Assembly (NCBI RefSeq): GCF_963662255.1
Contig: NC_085047.1
Location: 48,205,006 to 48,269,005 of the forward strand
Source: Cinclus cinclus
Taxonomy: Eukaryota > Chordata > Aves > Passeriformes > Cinclidae
Direction of reading: 5' to 3'
DNA: 64,000 bases
Positions 24,501 to 35,250 of the stretch are shown in pieces; the first letter of the stretch is position 1, and each line of letters opens with the position of its first letter. The notes under the pieces were generated by a model, which had not been told where the DNA came from, ran no database searches, and saw only the letters and a list, made by a program, of their open reading frames with translations. Position numbers and translations under genes: made by a program.

Positions 24501-26764
24501 GATATTTTTGATTGAAATATTTTACATTCCACTCCTTGCTTTTCTAGCCGAAAGCAACTTGACACACTTTCAAAGCGCAGAACAATCTGAGTATGTGTTC
24601 AATAGAAGTTTAAATGCTATTATTTTTGTTATAAATGCTGACATCTCAATCAATGGCTATGAATTCAGACATGTGGCGTGTCGGAAGAAACCTCAAAGCC
24701 AAATACTTTTTGCCTGCAATTATGTATTTTACTCAAGTACTATTCTGTCCAAAAATTTCATCATAACAGTAAAACTATTCTTCTCATTGAAACACTCGCA
24801 GACACTCATTTTACTACTGGCAAGGCTTTTCCCACACAATTCTCACTAAGGTTTTAATCCATTTCTCAGCTTATCTGGAAGGTTTCTTTCCTGCACATCT
24901 CTGGTTTCCTCTTGGACTTGCAGGACTGCTATGCTTCACGACAGTGAACTGGTCTTCTGTCTTGCATGCACAGCTCTGCCTCTGAACACAGCCTCCCCCC
25001 TCGCAGGATTACACCCTCTTCTCTCAGGATGGGAGCTCCTCAGCACAGCATTCACAGCAAATCACCCAGTGTGCTCTGGGAACATCCATAGGTTAGTCCC
25101 CAACTTGTAGAATAGAGCTGGGTTATGAACAGAAGCTGGAGTAAGAACACTTATCTAGCCCTACAAAGCTTTCCTTATATTTCCCAGCTGTTGCTGCACT
25201 CCATTCCAGTTGCTCAGCCAGTCATGACAACAGTGAAGACAGTACTGAAATACAATACAAATACAATCCTTCAGTGAAACATGGCATTTCTATACCCAGT
25301 TCCTGTGAATAACACTCTTCAGCTGTTTATCACCCCATGATAAAAGAAAAAAAGCCCAGAAATACCAAACAGGAACCACTACAATTCTTTTTTTTTTTTT
25401 TTTTTTTTAGGATCATCACATGAAGCAGGAGTAGAAATAGGTTGTTTTTTAAACAAATTCAAAATATTGACCATCTCTGTCATCACAGAGGCCCCATGAT
25501 ATGTAAGTAATTTTTTGTTCCGTCTACTGATGTAAACATTAGTGACTATCACATCCAAACCAAATTACCCAGAGACCATTAATCACATGGCACCCCCCAA
25601 AAACACTTGAGAATAATGCAAGTCCTCCTTCTGAGAACATTGCAACTTAAACTGCTGCCACCAGTAGACTGCCTTTCAAACACTGATTAATCTGCCACAC
25701 ACAAAGCATTCATTTTAGAGAATTGATAACATTTGTTAAAAAGAAAGAATGGGAACAAGAAATGAAAGAAAAAGAACTTAGCTCCAGTTATTTCACAACT
25801 GAGGAGGAAGTAATTTCGGTCCCAATGCCTTTAATCTCTTCTAAATAGCAGTTATAAGGCCTGACAAGTTTTTTTTTTAATTTTAAACACATTAAAAAAG
25901 TGACAGCACTGACCATTAAGAATGACTGGAAAGACTGTCTTTGTACTATTATTTTAGAAAGTGTAGGTTAAGGTGGGCTTTTACATTTGTTGGTTGGAGT
26001 TTGAGCTTTTCTTTGCTTATTTTAAATCAAGGACATATTATATACAAGTATATGAAATAGAGAATACACTGTTTAAAAAAAGCCCTCTTAAACTGCAATA
26101 CAATCTGGAGGACATTTCAAACTCTTTGCTCCATTTTACTATTCCTAGTATTACATAAGCATCATTCCTAGCTGTACTGTTTCACCAATAGGTGGTGTCA
26201 CTATTTGCAACAATTTCCAAGAAGAACAAGGGCAAAAGTGCCCAGGAATGGGAAGTATATATACACTGTTCTGATATTCTTATCAGAGCATGGTTTGACA
26301 ACTGTAGACCAGTAAATGATTCAGACAAAGCAAGCAAGGATAGCAGTCATGTCATTCAAGAAAAGTAAGAGAAAATTTAAATTCCTATTTTGAATAACTA
26401 AAGTTTCTTATTATTTCATTTCCTCATATATTCCCATATCTTAACTTCGACAAAAAATGGACAGTGAAAGTATAAGACCATGATGGAAACAGCTGGCTTT
26501 ATATTTCCAGCATGAAAAAAATTATTCCTGGCAGTGTGCCTGAAGTCTGATCACTGCTCTCTCCATGAGAGATGGATAAGGACCCAATAAGTCACTCAAT
26601 TGCAGTTTCATACTCATTCAATTCCAGCTTTGTACACTAGGGATTCAAGTCCAACCTGCAGTCCTGTGATGGCACATCACTGAATCCCCAGTAGTCAAAT
26701 ATGGATGATAGCATGGCACTGCCTATGGCAGCACTTGGGAAAGGAAGAGTGAGGGAGAGGATGG
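21513..26764. other. Non-coding stretch, one weak exon candidate
   Basis: Mostly AT-rich DNA without recognisable repeats. On the minus strand at 24,024-24,083 a TTTCAG acceptor, 60 bp of open frame and a GTGAGT donor line up with phase 1 at both ends. The frame continues open to 23,932. Sixty bases of open frame between splice-like sites is easily met by chance, so this is noted only as a candidate (see findings). Near the right end a T21 run interrupts the sequence. Confidence 0.5.
25388..25408 (+). repeat. T21 homopolymer
   Basis: An uninterrupted run of 21 T. It could be the reverse complement of a retroposed poly-A tail, but avian CR1 elements do not end in poly-A and no retroposed gene is recognisable to its left. 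Slippage is the simpler explanation. Confidence 0.9.
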
Positions 26765-26885
26765 CCACATGATTATTGTGAGGGATTCACATATGGTGAC
26801 AGCACAAGAAATATTCCCTGCCATCACCGAGGTACTCTTGATCTGGTCTTCTCACATGATGATGACATTTGTGGCTGGAGCTGCA
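26765..26885 (+). mobile_element. Possible LINE (CR1/L2 group) endonuclease-domain remnant
   Basis: At 26,831-26,866 one forward frame reads GTLDLVFSHDDD. This resembles the conserved 'G(A/T)LLDLVLTN' / 'TLDLVFSSDPD' motif near the end of the endonuclease domain in CR1 and L2 LINE proteins. About 45 bases upstream another frame reads IIVRDSH, which could be a decayed 'VIMGDFNH'. The frames differ, so indels would be needed. The GC-rich sequence to the right (to about 27,150) was not recognised. The evidence is suggestive only. Confidence 0.35.
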
Positions 26886-29800
26886 AGTGCAGCTCTGGGA
26901 GCTTGGCCCTGCTGCTCCATCTGCTCTGCCTCGGTACCCAGGGCAGGAAGCAGTGCATGCCCAGCTGCACTAACACACCTCAAAGCAGCCAACCCAGCTG
27001 CACCAGGTGGACCTCTCTGCCAGCACCTCTCCTCCATCAGTTCTAGACCAGTGGCCTGGTCTGAGCACGCCACTTCAGAAGGGCTAGAGCTGGGGCAGGG
27101 CAAGCCCAGTTGGCCACTGCTCCCATCCCATGTTAGGCAATTCACATGAAAGCATGACTGCTTGTCAGTCACTGAGGGCAGTCTCTTCAAAACCTGCCCC
27201 AGCCCATCAACCTGAGGTTCTCAGCCTCAGACATTTTCCCACTGGTGCTGCCAGCTTGGGCAAACAGTCCTGCTTCACATAAGATCCAGTGCCTCATCTG
27301 AAGGCACAGGGCATGGACAAACCTATTACTCTCCTTGAGAAGTTCAAGCTTTAACACTGGGACACATTACAGCAATGCTCCAAAAATTCTCAGATTCCTG
27401 CAAAAGATGGCCTTTCATTTATTTGCTCTATAGACTCAATAGGGGTAATTCAGATATTGCTTTAGATGACCAGAAAATATTTTCAGTAGAAAGTAAGATA
27501 CCGTCCACCCCAATCTTGAAATTGTTGCACTTTTACTGGTATTACAACTTTGACAACTTTTCTTTTATTTCCTTTTCCTTTCCTTTTCTCTTTTTTTCTT
27601 TTCCTTTTTCTAATTTTTAAAATACTTTTCACAAGTAAGTTTGAACCCTAACTTCAGTAGGAAGAGAAAGAGATTCCAAGCATAAAATAATCCTATCACA
27701 TACTAGGAACAATATGATTGTGCAAACTCCTCAGCAAATACATATTTACAGTTTGCAGACCATTACCCGCCCCCTTTTGCCTTTAGAGAACTGCACTGTG
27801 CATGGTCTGCATGTTTTGGGTCCTCTTAAGTCTGAATGTTTCAGTGCTAGCACTGGGTAGTGTTCTGTCAAAAGGCCTGGAAGATTTATCTCGAATGGAT
27901 AGAAGTATTAACTCTTAACAATCAAGTGGCTGCACGGATCTGAAGGAGACACAAGACTTGCCACAAACTAACACTCCAAGCACTCCATGCCACATAACAG
28001 CTGCTACATGCTGTGTCTTAAACCAACCCATTTTTCATAAATTATTCTCAAGGCATCAGCTAGCAATGGCTTTCTCACACTTCAAATGATAAAAAAGCTT
28101 TGTTCCATTAAATCAAAACCTCCTACTGTTTCTATTAGCTTATGAGGAATGGTCAGTATCTCCACTCCATGTTGTTAATACTGAAGAAAATATACACATA
28201 GTTTTAAAATTCCTGTACTATACAAGATCCTCAAGGTGATACAAACATCACACCCTCCTTAGAGATTGCATACATTAAAATTCAAGTGCAGAGAGATGAC
28301 AAGGCTACTTCATTGTCACACAAATTGACTGCAGAGATGGGCAGATTGCCCAGGTCTCCCAATTAAATCACACTACATGGAGAATGAGCCCACTGGAGCC
28401 CAAGTATGAAATATAATCAATATCCAAGAATGCAGTCTCGATTTTCCCTGTGCACACCAAAACACAGTCCAGCCTCAACATGAGCTGGTGCTTAAGAACT
28501 TTTCCCTGCAACATAACTGCAGCCAGCTCCAGGCTGGACAGATTTAGTAGATTCAGGGCTGACAGGTGCAGCCAACAGATCTACCAGCTCCCTCTTCAAT
28601 AAATGTCTAGGCTGGAAAAGTACCCAAAGAATAACCCCTTTGGGTTAGTGGCAAAGTGTTAAGAAATGAGGCAGATGAATTTGATTTCCCCTCCTGCTTA
28701 CACCACTGGGAGTCAGGAGTACCTCAGATGAAATCAGCAGAGCTCTGCCACTGAAAGGCTGGCTGGAAATTTCCATATCTGAAATAAAGATGTGCAATGT
28801 TTTCCATAAAGTAAGAGTTTTCATTCAAAAATGACTCAGATGAAAACAATGACCTCACTGGCTGGCTGGATTTAACACAATGACACATTGGTCCAGTCTC
28901 AAACCTATTTCCTCCCTCTCCCAGTCTCTGCTCATACTACCACATTCCCTTGAGAGCAACAGAAGGAGGAAAGGAGAAAAAAAAAAAAAAAATCAAACAC
29001 CTCACTCAAATATTTTACCCCTTTCCCTTAATTTTGCCAGTCATACTTGAAGACACATGGGAACCTAGAGTAAGAAATCTATCCACTGTCTAGCTTCCTA
29101 GTTACAAAGCTTGCTGATATTTTTAATGTAGCACCTGGATATAAATGTAGAGAGGGACAAGAGGAGCAGTACTTTGAGCAAAAAGGAAATTGTCAACACC
29201 AGCACAAAGGCAGGTATTTGGCATTTCTAGTAAAGCCCAAGGTGTTTTGAGATCCAGGTACCAGGCAAGAAGCTTTTCATTAAAGAAGTTGCTGGTTATG
29301 ACAGAAAAAAGAAAGTAGGAAAATACAGATTAAAGTACAGAAGACAAAGAAAAACATAATGTCAACTCAAGGAAGACAAATCGTTTGCTTCAAGTTATTT
29401 AATGATCAGGAATTAGCAATACAAAGCTATGAATCAAAAATTAAAATCTTCAAGGGGAAGAAAAAACCCACCAAAACTAACTTTGCATATACAGCCATGG
29501 TTTTGAAAGGACTAGGTAGAGCTACAAGATCATAGGACGACAGTGAAAGGATCTTCTATACCCTTTTATTTTCTTGTTAGAAACTCTCCTTCCATTATGG
29601 AGGAACACAGCAAGTTAACAACCTATTTTTATTCTATTTCTTAATGCAACTTACAGAAATTAGTATTTGATAGAAACATGAACATATCATCAGCCAAATG
29701 TGTCCCACAGGATGCTAAAATAAGTTCTGTTTTGCGTTAACTAAAGATATATTCTACATATGCAGTCCTGCTTAAGGAAAAAATTACTTTATCTCATTAC

Positions 29801-31667
29801 TTAAATAGTATACAACAGTATGAATTAAACAAGGAGCCTGCCCATGCTACCCTCCATTATTACTCTTACATTACATTATTACTGATAGCAGAGAATTAAG
29901 AAAATTAATCAGATAATGCTTTAATTTGATTTTATGGCTAACTAGCAGTGTAAACTTTTATTCAGTTCCACAGAGTCTGTAAGTTTTTTTCATTATTCAT
30001 TACACTAAGCTGAAAAAAAAGTAAAATTATCTTTCTTCATAGTCATTTGGAGAAAATTGTTGGTTAAAAGTTAGCAGTAAAATCATGCTCCATGTAAATG
30101 GGCAAGTGGATTCCTAAAATTTTATTAGAAAGCACAGCTCTCATTAACCAAAGGACCTTCTCCTCACAGTGGATGAAACACCTCAGTAAATTTTTACCTA
30201 AATAGCACCAGGCAATAATTACTTGTTCACATTAAAAAACAAAAAACCTTCTGTATTGGCATGCGCTTCTCCAGCACAAATTAAAAATGTGAACAACTTG
30301 GACAAAAAACTGCTGACACTTTATGCCATCCAAGATTTTTATTCCTCACCTTAGTCAGGCTTAGTATTATTCTGAATTATATGATATTTTGAGTTTCCTG
30401 AGATGTGTCCAATTACACAGCTGTGCAACACAATATAATCCTCTTTTATATTCCAATTTAAGATGAACTTCCATGGAAAGTGTGGCAGAGCAGGCTCATG
30501 GGCAGCTATGGCTGCTGGGCAGTGATCTGCCACGATTCTGTAACATCACTGAGCTAAGGTAAAACATGTAGGAAAGTGATGCCAGTATGAAAGCAAAGTC
30601 ACACCTATACACACTTTTTAAATAATCTTGGTACTTTTGCTCTCCTTCCCCCTCAAATTACACCAACAGAGGCATGAAACCTGAAAGAGTAACTCTGGTA
30701 GACTCCACAATGTAACAGTTTGCCTTGTTCACTGCTTCATGCACTTCAGGATAAACTTCTACTCTGCATAGAATAAATTTATATTTTACATTCTCCTTTT
30801 CAAGTAATGTTCAGCATGTAACAGCTCTTGTTTGGTGCCTCTAAATTTCTGTAAAGGTTTTAAGAGCAATGACTCTTGTAGAGTAGCTGCCCTTATTTAA
30901 TAACTGTGACTTTATCATTAAAGCTGCAGGGGAAAAAAAAGTAATTTTACAGAAACCACCTTTGAATTTCAAACTCCAGGGGACTAATTATGTTTAGAAG
31001 AAGTTGTTACTTGCCAGCAAAGACATAGGATATTTGTACAACTTGCTCAGTTATACCTACAAAAAGATTCAGAACCTTCAAATTTCCTGGTTTCGTGTGT
31101 TGCAAATTTCCAACTCGGCTACTACAACAGCACTGACTTCCTCACATAAAATACATTTGTTTCAAGATATTCCCTCCTCCTCAGTATTAGCATTCCTAAG
31201 TAAAAAGATGCTGTACCAGGAGCAGTAAGATCACTTCACCTCTACCATGGCTTTATGGTATGAATTTGGGTATATGCTCTTACCTCAGATAACATGAAAA
31301 ATACAACCATCCTCAGTGGAGTGTTTGCAAAGTAAGCTTTTAAACAAACAAATATTTAATTGGAAAAGAGAATATTTATATTTGTATAAAATAGTATCTC
31401 CCCCACCTCACATGATTATGTTTTACTAACTTAGAAAAAAATCTTTGAAATCTGCATTTATTCCTTTACTATTTGTTTTGCCCCTGTACCTTCATGCTAA
31501 GCTTTTTTGTGCTTTTAGATAGACCATCTAAAGAAAGTGCTAAAACCCCCCATCATTAAACACACTATTAAATACTTCAGGTAAGTATAATCAGGTATCT
31601 ATCCACGTGCCTGAGCCATCTAAACAATTCTAGGTCCTGGATGAAGCTGCTGTCCAAAACTTGAGTT
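26886..31667. other. Non-coding stretch, no gene seen
   Basis: The 26,870-27,250 part is locally GC-richer but CpG-poor and carries overlapping open frames on both strands, a compositional effect. The remainder is AT-rich. No exon, CR1 3' tail or LTR was recognised. A 16-A run lies at 28,977-28,992 and a pyrimidine tract at 27,549-27,618. Confidence 0.6.
27549..27618 (+). repeat. Polypyrimidine (TTTCC)n-like tract
   Basis: About 70 bases of almost pure C and T with repeated TTTCC and CCTTTT units. Simple low-complexity sequence; no function is claimed. Confidence 0.85.
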
Positions 31668-31803
31668 CTACAGCACATAGAACGATCTGAAATGGCCTGT
31701 GGCAACACTTCCATCAGTAATAGTGCCAATTAGATTCAGCATTTTGTCCCCAAATCTGGCAAATGAATTGATGTCAGCAAGACTGCTGCTGCTCTCCAGA
31801 GTC
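31668..31803 (-). CDS. Candidate terminal exon, unknown protein (weak)
   Basis: On the minus strand a TTTAAATTGCTACATCAG acceptor-like end is followed by 136 bp of open frame in phase 2, ending in TAG. The peptide of about 44 residues, including SLADINSFARFGDKML and GTITDGSVATGHF, has coding-like composition, with mixed hydrophobic and polar residues and few rare codons. An AATAAA hexamer lies downstream on the same strand near 31,463. Against it: the frame is also open upstream of the acceptor to about 31,922, the pyrimidine tract is weak, and I recognise no family. If real it would belong to a transcript ending here, not one continuing to the coiled-coil exon. Confidence 0.22.
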
Positions 31804-32879
31804 CTGATGTAGCAATTTAAATGGGGCAGGCTGACACCTGCTCTTGCAGGCAGCTTGTTGGCGAGTACTGCAACTCTACATGTGGTTTGCTGCCTGCAGT
31901 GAATTACAGCACTGAAACCCACAAATGGAAACCACTGTTGTTGATGTTCTGTTTTGAATTCACCTATTTCAGAAGAGGATTTGAGATTGCATTTACCAGG
32001 AGAGCACTATTCCCTGTGTCTTACATCCTATAGATTCCTTAGTAGCTCAAGAATTTCAGAAAGTGGCTAATAATCACACAGCAAGAATTACATCTCATAA
32101 CTACAAGGCTCAGAGAAGTAGATCTTTTCTGAGTTTTTAAAACTGGGGCATAGGTTTATAAATTGATGAGCAAGTTGAATTCTTACCCAAGTCAACAGCA
32201 GCTGAAGGTACACCACTTCCATAGAGGGAGTTCTGCATTCTGGAAAACTGTGTCCTTCAAACTCAGCATTAGAGATCTTACTCTGTACAGCAATGGTTGA
32301 CTTGCATCAGATTAACAGCCATTACTTCCCCACATTTCATTTCTCCAGGAAGAGTAATTTACTAGCTCAGTCACTACATACTCACATGGGATTTTATCTT
32401 CATCCAATGGTTACATCCTTCAACCATATTCAGAATTTGAGTTAGCGCAAAGTTCTCTTTACTGTCATACTGCCTCTCCTGGAGGCCCTAAAAGGCTTAG
32501 GGTTTTTAGCAAATTATTAGCATGACTTCAATTCAACTCAGATCAATGGAACCTTATGCAAAAATACAGTTTTTCCTCTAAAACCTTGCTCCCTTCCTTT
32601 GTTTTCATTCCCAGAGTAATTTATGTCATTGCTTGAGCACATACAACTTCTTCACAGAGCCACCATGTCTCTGTGCCTTGTACTGTCACCCATGAAGTAC
32701 ATCTGCAGTGACTCTACCGCATTCTCTTGCCAAAGCCTGGAGCTGCACTCCATGTCTCTCTGTATTTTTCTCCCTTCCTTTCACCCTTTACTGAAGACTT
32801 CACAACAGCATTACAATATAATAACAGTTTATATGTTTTTTTTTCCATATCACAAATCATACCCTCAGGTGCCTGCTTT
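31804..32879. other. Non-coding stretch
   Basis: No exon, repeat or regulatory site could be supported. It separates the weak exon candidate on its left from the CpG-rich island on its right. Confidence 0.5.
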
Positions 32880-33900
32880 GATTCCGTAACTTAATGAATT
32901 GCTGCCAAAAGTTACCTTCCAGCCCAGTGAGATGCCTGACAAGCCTCCTAGTAACGTGGAGCAGTATTTGACATCCGTAGGGGACATAAAGTGCCATGCT
33001 CTGCTCAGTCTTGGCCACTTTGTGCTACCCCTACGTTTCCACAGATGGTTGACTTCTGAGCACGGAACGTTCCAAACACAAGGGCCAGCGATAAACCCAA
33101 CAGCTGAAGACAGGCGGTGCCGCAGGAAACGCTCCCTTAAGGATAAAACACTGACGAAATGACAAACTGGCCATGAGCTCCAGTCCGAGGTGCAGAGGCT
33201 GTGCTGGCTGCCTGGCCCCAGGTCAGGCACAGCCACAGCCACCTCCCTCCTGCCGCACAGCCCTTCCCAGCAGGACAGACCAGGCAGACTTTCCACCCAC
33301 AGCGTGCAAGGCAGCGTGGCTTCCAGCGCCCCACATCGCCAGCTCCTGGGCGGGGAAGAACACTGTAGAAATACAACACCACTTGGCACACTGACTTTAT
33401 TTTATTGTATTGACTTATGCTTTCCCTTTAATTAAAAGGTACCAGGAAAACATTTGGTTTTGATTCAGATACACGAAACCACCGAGGCCCATTTTGGGCG
33501 ACTCCTCAGCACGGGCCCAGCAGCCTCGTCCGCGTCTCCACAATGAATGACTTCCGCCAACGCGCAGCCCCAGAGCCTCCCCAGCTCCTTCCCCCTAATC
33601 CCCGACATCTGTTCTGTGTCCTGGCTGGGCACCGGGACCCGCCAGGGCTGCTGTCAGCGTGGCCACAGATGAGTAAACACACCAGAGCCTGTGTCAGGCC
33701 GCGTGTGATTTCAGCTGAGAGCTCTGGACGTGCAGCACGGCTCTCATTTAAAGCCTTTGGAGCGTTGAGGAAACACCTGTTACGAAACTATCCAAAATAA
33801 ATTCACCGTGAGTCTTTTAAGAAAGGAAAAACCCGTGATGGACAGCAGCAATACAAGATCCGACAGCAGCGGAATTCAAAGCCGCGCTGCAAACCCTGAC
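32880..33900. promoter_or_regulatory. Orphan CpG-rich island, possible promoter
   Basis: By hand count about 40 CpG dinucleotides fall between 33,061 and 33,900, roughly one per 20 bases. Most of the window has about one per 100 or more. GC content rises as well, most strongly at 33,170-33,360 and 33,480-33,760. In a vertebrate this pattern marks an unmethylated CpG island, usually a promoter, or a recently inserted GC-rich element. On the minus strand a fair donor, AAG|GTAACT, lies at 32,915/32,916, so the island could hold a first exon transcribed leftwards towards the coiled-coil exon. On the plus strand an 85-codon frame starts at an ATG at 33,543 with A at -3. Neither transcript is proven. 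The long open frames here, up to 174 codons at 32,865-33,389 on the minus strand, are explained by the GC content. Confidence 0.5.
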
Positions 33901-34697
33901 CAATTAAATACATAAACAGCACCATTTTTCACTTCAGGGTAACAGTTACTATATCATTTCTCATCTTCCACTTAAAATAGATGCTTTTCTCCCTGGAAGA
34001 CCGAAGTTTGACCTATGCTGACCTAGTTTATTTTCTTCTCTGTGCACAAGTCCTACAATGCCATGTTGTGTGTGGTTTTAAAAGGAACACTCCCATACGG
34101 CTACTCTTTAAAATTGTGTCAACCACATATAATCGGGAACAGTTTTTTAAATAGTTTTCTGCCTGACTACTAAAAATGTGGATTTATATTCTATTGAAGT
34201 GTGCAAGGCACAGTAGATGAAGATCCGTAATTTTAGAATTTATGTTAAAATAGTAGAAGCATCGAGATTTTCCAAAACTGTGACACTGGAAACAAATACC
34301 AAAGTCTTTAAGCCTTGGAGTAACAGACAACCAGCATTTTTAAAAACCTTGCCAGAAATCTTTTAATTTAAGCCATTGTTTCACCCATTGAGGGACTCTG
34401 GAGGTTTACCTTGGCCTGCAGTGGGTACCTCCCCCTCCTCCCTGTGTACACATCTGACCAGCAATCACACTGCAAGATGCTTACCAATGACTATGGCATT
34501 TTCCAAGAACACTTAAATGACTTTGGAGCATGGGTCACACTAATGCTTAAGTAGAGTTAGATCAAATATTTAAAATAGTTTTCATTTCCCTGTTTCTTTC
34601 TATTCAGGGCTCTCCAGCAAGAACTATGCTGCCAACTATTTTGAGCTCTACACCATTATCTGTGTGGTAGAAAACTTTATTTCTCAGATTGCAGCGT
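33901..34697. other. Non-coding stretch
   Basis: AT-rich DNA returning to the window's normal low-CpG composition. No exon or repeat was recognised. Confidence 0.6.
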
Positions 34698-34854
34698 GCT
34701 GGCTTTCACTGGGGTAGAGTTAATTTTGTTCACAGTGGCCAGAATAAGGCTGTGGTTTGGATTTTTGCTGAACGCGGGGATGATAATATAGGGACGTTTC
34801 TGTTATTGCTGAGCAGGACTTACACAGGCCCTTCTCTGATTTCCATACTGCCAT

Positions 34855-34897
34855 GGGGTGGGGGGTGGGTTGGGGATACATGGGAGGTTGGGAGGGG
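34855..34897 (+). other. G-quadruplex-forming run inside the LTR
   Basis: Seven G-runs of three or more (4, 6, 3, 4, 3, 3, 4) are separated by loops of one to six bases. The run sits in the U3 part of the LTR, about 65 bases upstream of the TATA box. Intact family members carry a shorter G-rich segment here, so this copy may have expanded. Confidence 0.7.
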
Positions 34898-34959
34898 ACA
34901 CAGCCAACACAGCCAGGTTGACCAAAGGGATATTCCAGACCATCTGACATCATGCTCAG

Positions 34960-34967
34960 TATATAAA
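34960..34967 (+). promoter_or_regulatory. TATA box of the LTR
   Basis: TATATAAA sits just downstream of CATCATGCTCAG, the position where this LTR family carries its core promoter. The box is intact although the LTR as a whole is diverged. Confidence 0.6.
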
Positions 34968-35250
34968 ATGGGGAGGAAAGAAGGAGGAAAAGGGGGACCT
35001 CTGAAGTGATGGTGTTTGTCTTCCTGAGTAACCAGTACACCTGGGGCTCTGCTCTCCTGGAGATGGCTGGACACCTGCCTGGCCACGGGAAGCAGTGAAT
35101 TAATTCCTGGTTTTACTTCTTGTGTGTGCAGCTTCTGCTTGCCCTATTAACCTGTCTTTATCTCAACCCATGAGTTTTCCATATTTTACCCTTCTAATTC
35201 TCTCCCTGATACAGATGGTGGGAGAGGGACCAAGGGGCTCTGTGTGGCTT

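Larger units (their letters stand above)
34698..35250 (+). mobile_element. Solo LTR of an avian endogenous retrovirus-like element, decayed
   Basis: The order of landmarks fits one abundant bird LTR family. GGGGTAGAGTTAATTTTGTT comes first, then TATTGCTGAGCAGGACTTAC, GGTTGGGAGGGGACACAGCC, and TGACCAAAGGGATATTCCA. These are followed by CATCATGCTCAG with TATATAAA at 34,960-34,967, AGGAGATGGCTGG-type text, GCTTCTGCTTGCCCTATTAA, and CTGTCTTTATCTCAACCCA near the R/U5 end. The TATA box is intact. The usual ATTAAA polyadenylation hexamer reads ATTAAC at 35,146-35,151, and the terminal GGGGTTAAACC-type end is lost or unrecognisable. The first part of U3 also seems to be missing. No gag, pol or env frame adjoins it on either side, so it is a solo or truncated LTR. 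The family is probably an ERVL-type LTR shared by chicken and zebra finch, but the name is not certain. Confidence 0.85.

Noticed and set aside
26769..27190. Overlapping 126-codon plus and 112-codon minus frames
   Set aside because: Both are alanine/proline-rich products of a local GC-rich stretch. Mirrored openness on both strands indicates composition, not coding.
32865..33389. 174-codon minus-strand open frame, the longest in the window
   Set aside because: It lies in the GC-rich CpG island, where stops are scarce on all frames. It is overlapped by several other long frames and is Trp-, Cys- and Ser-rich without any domain.
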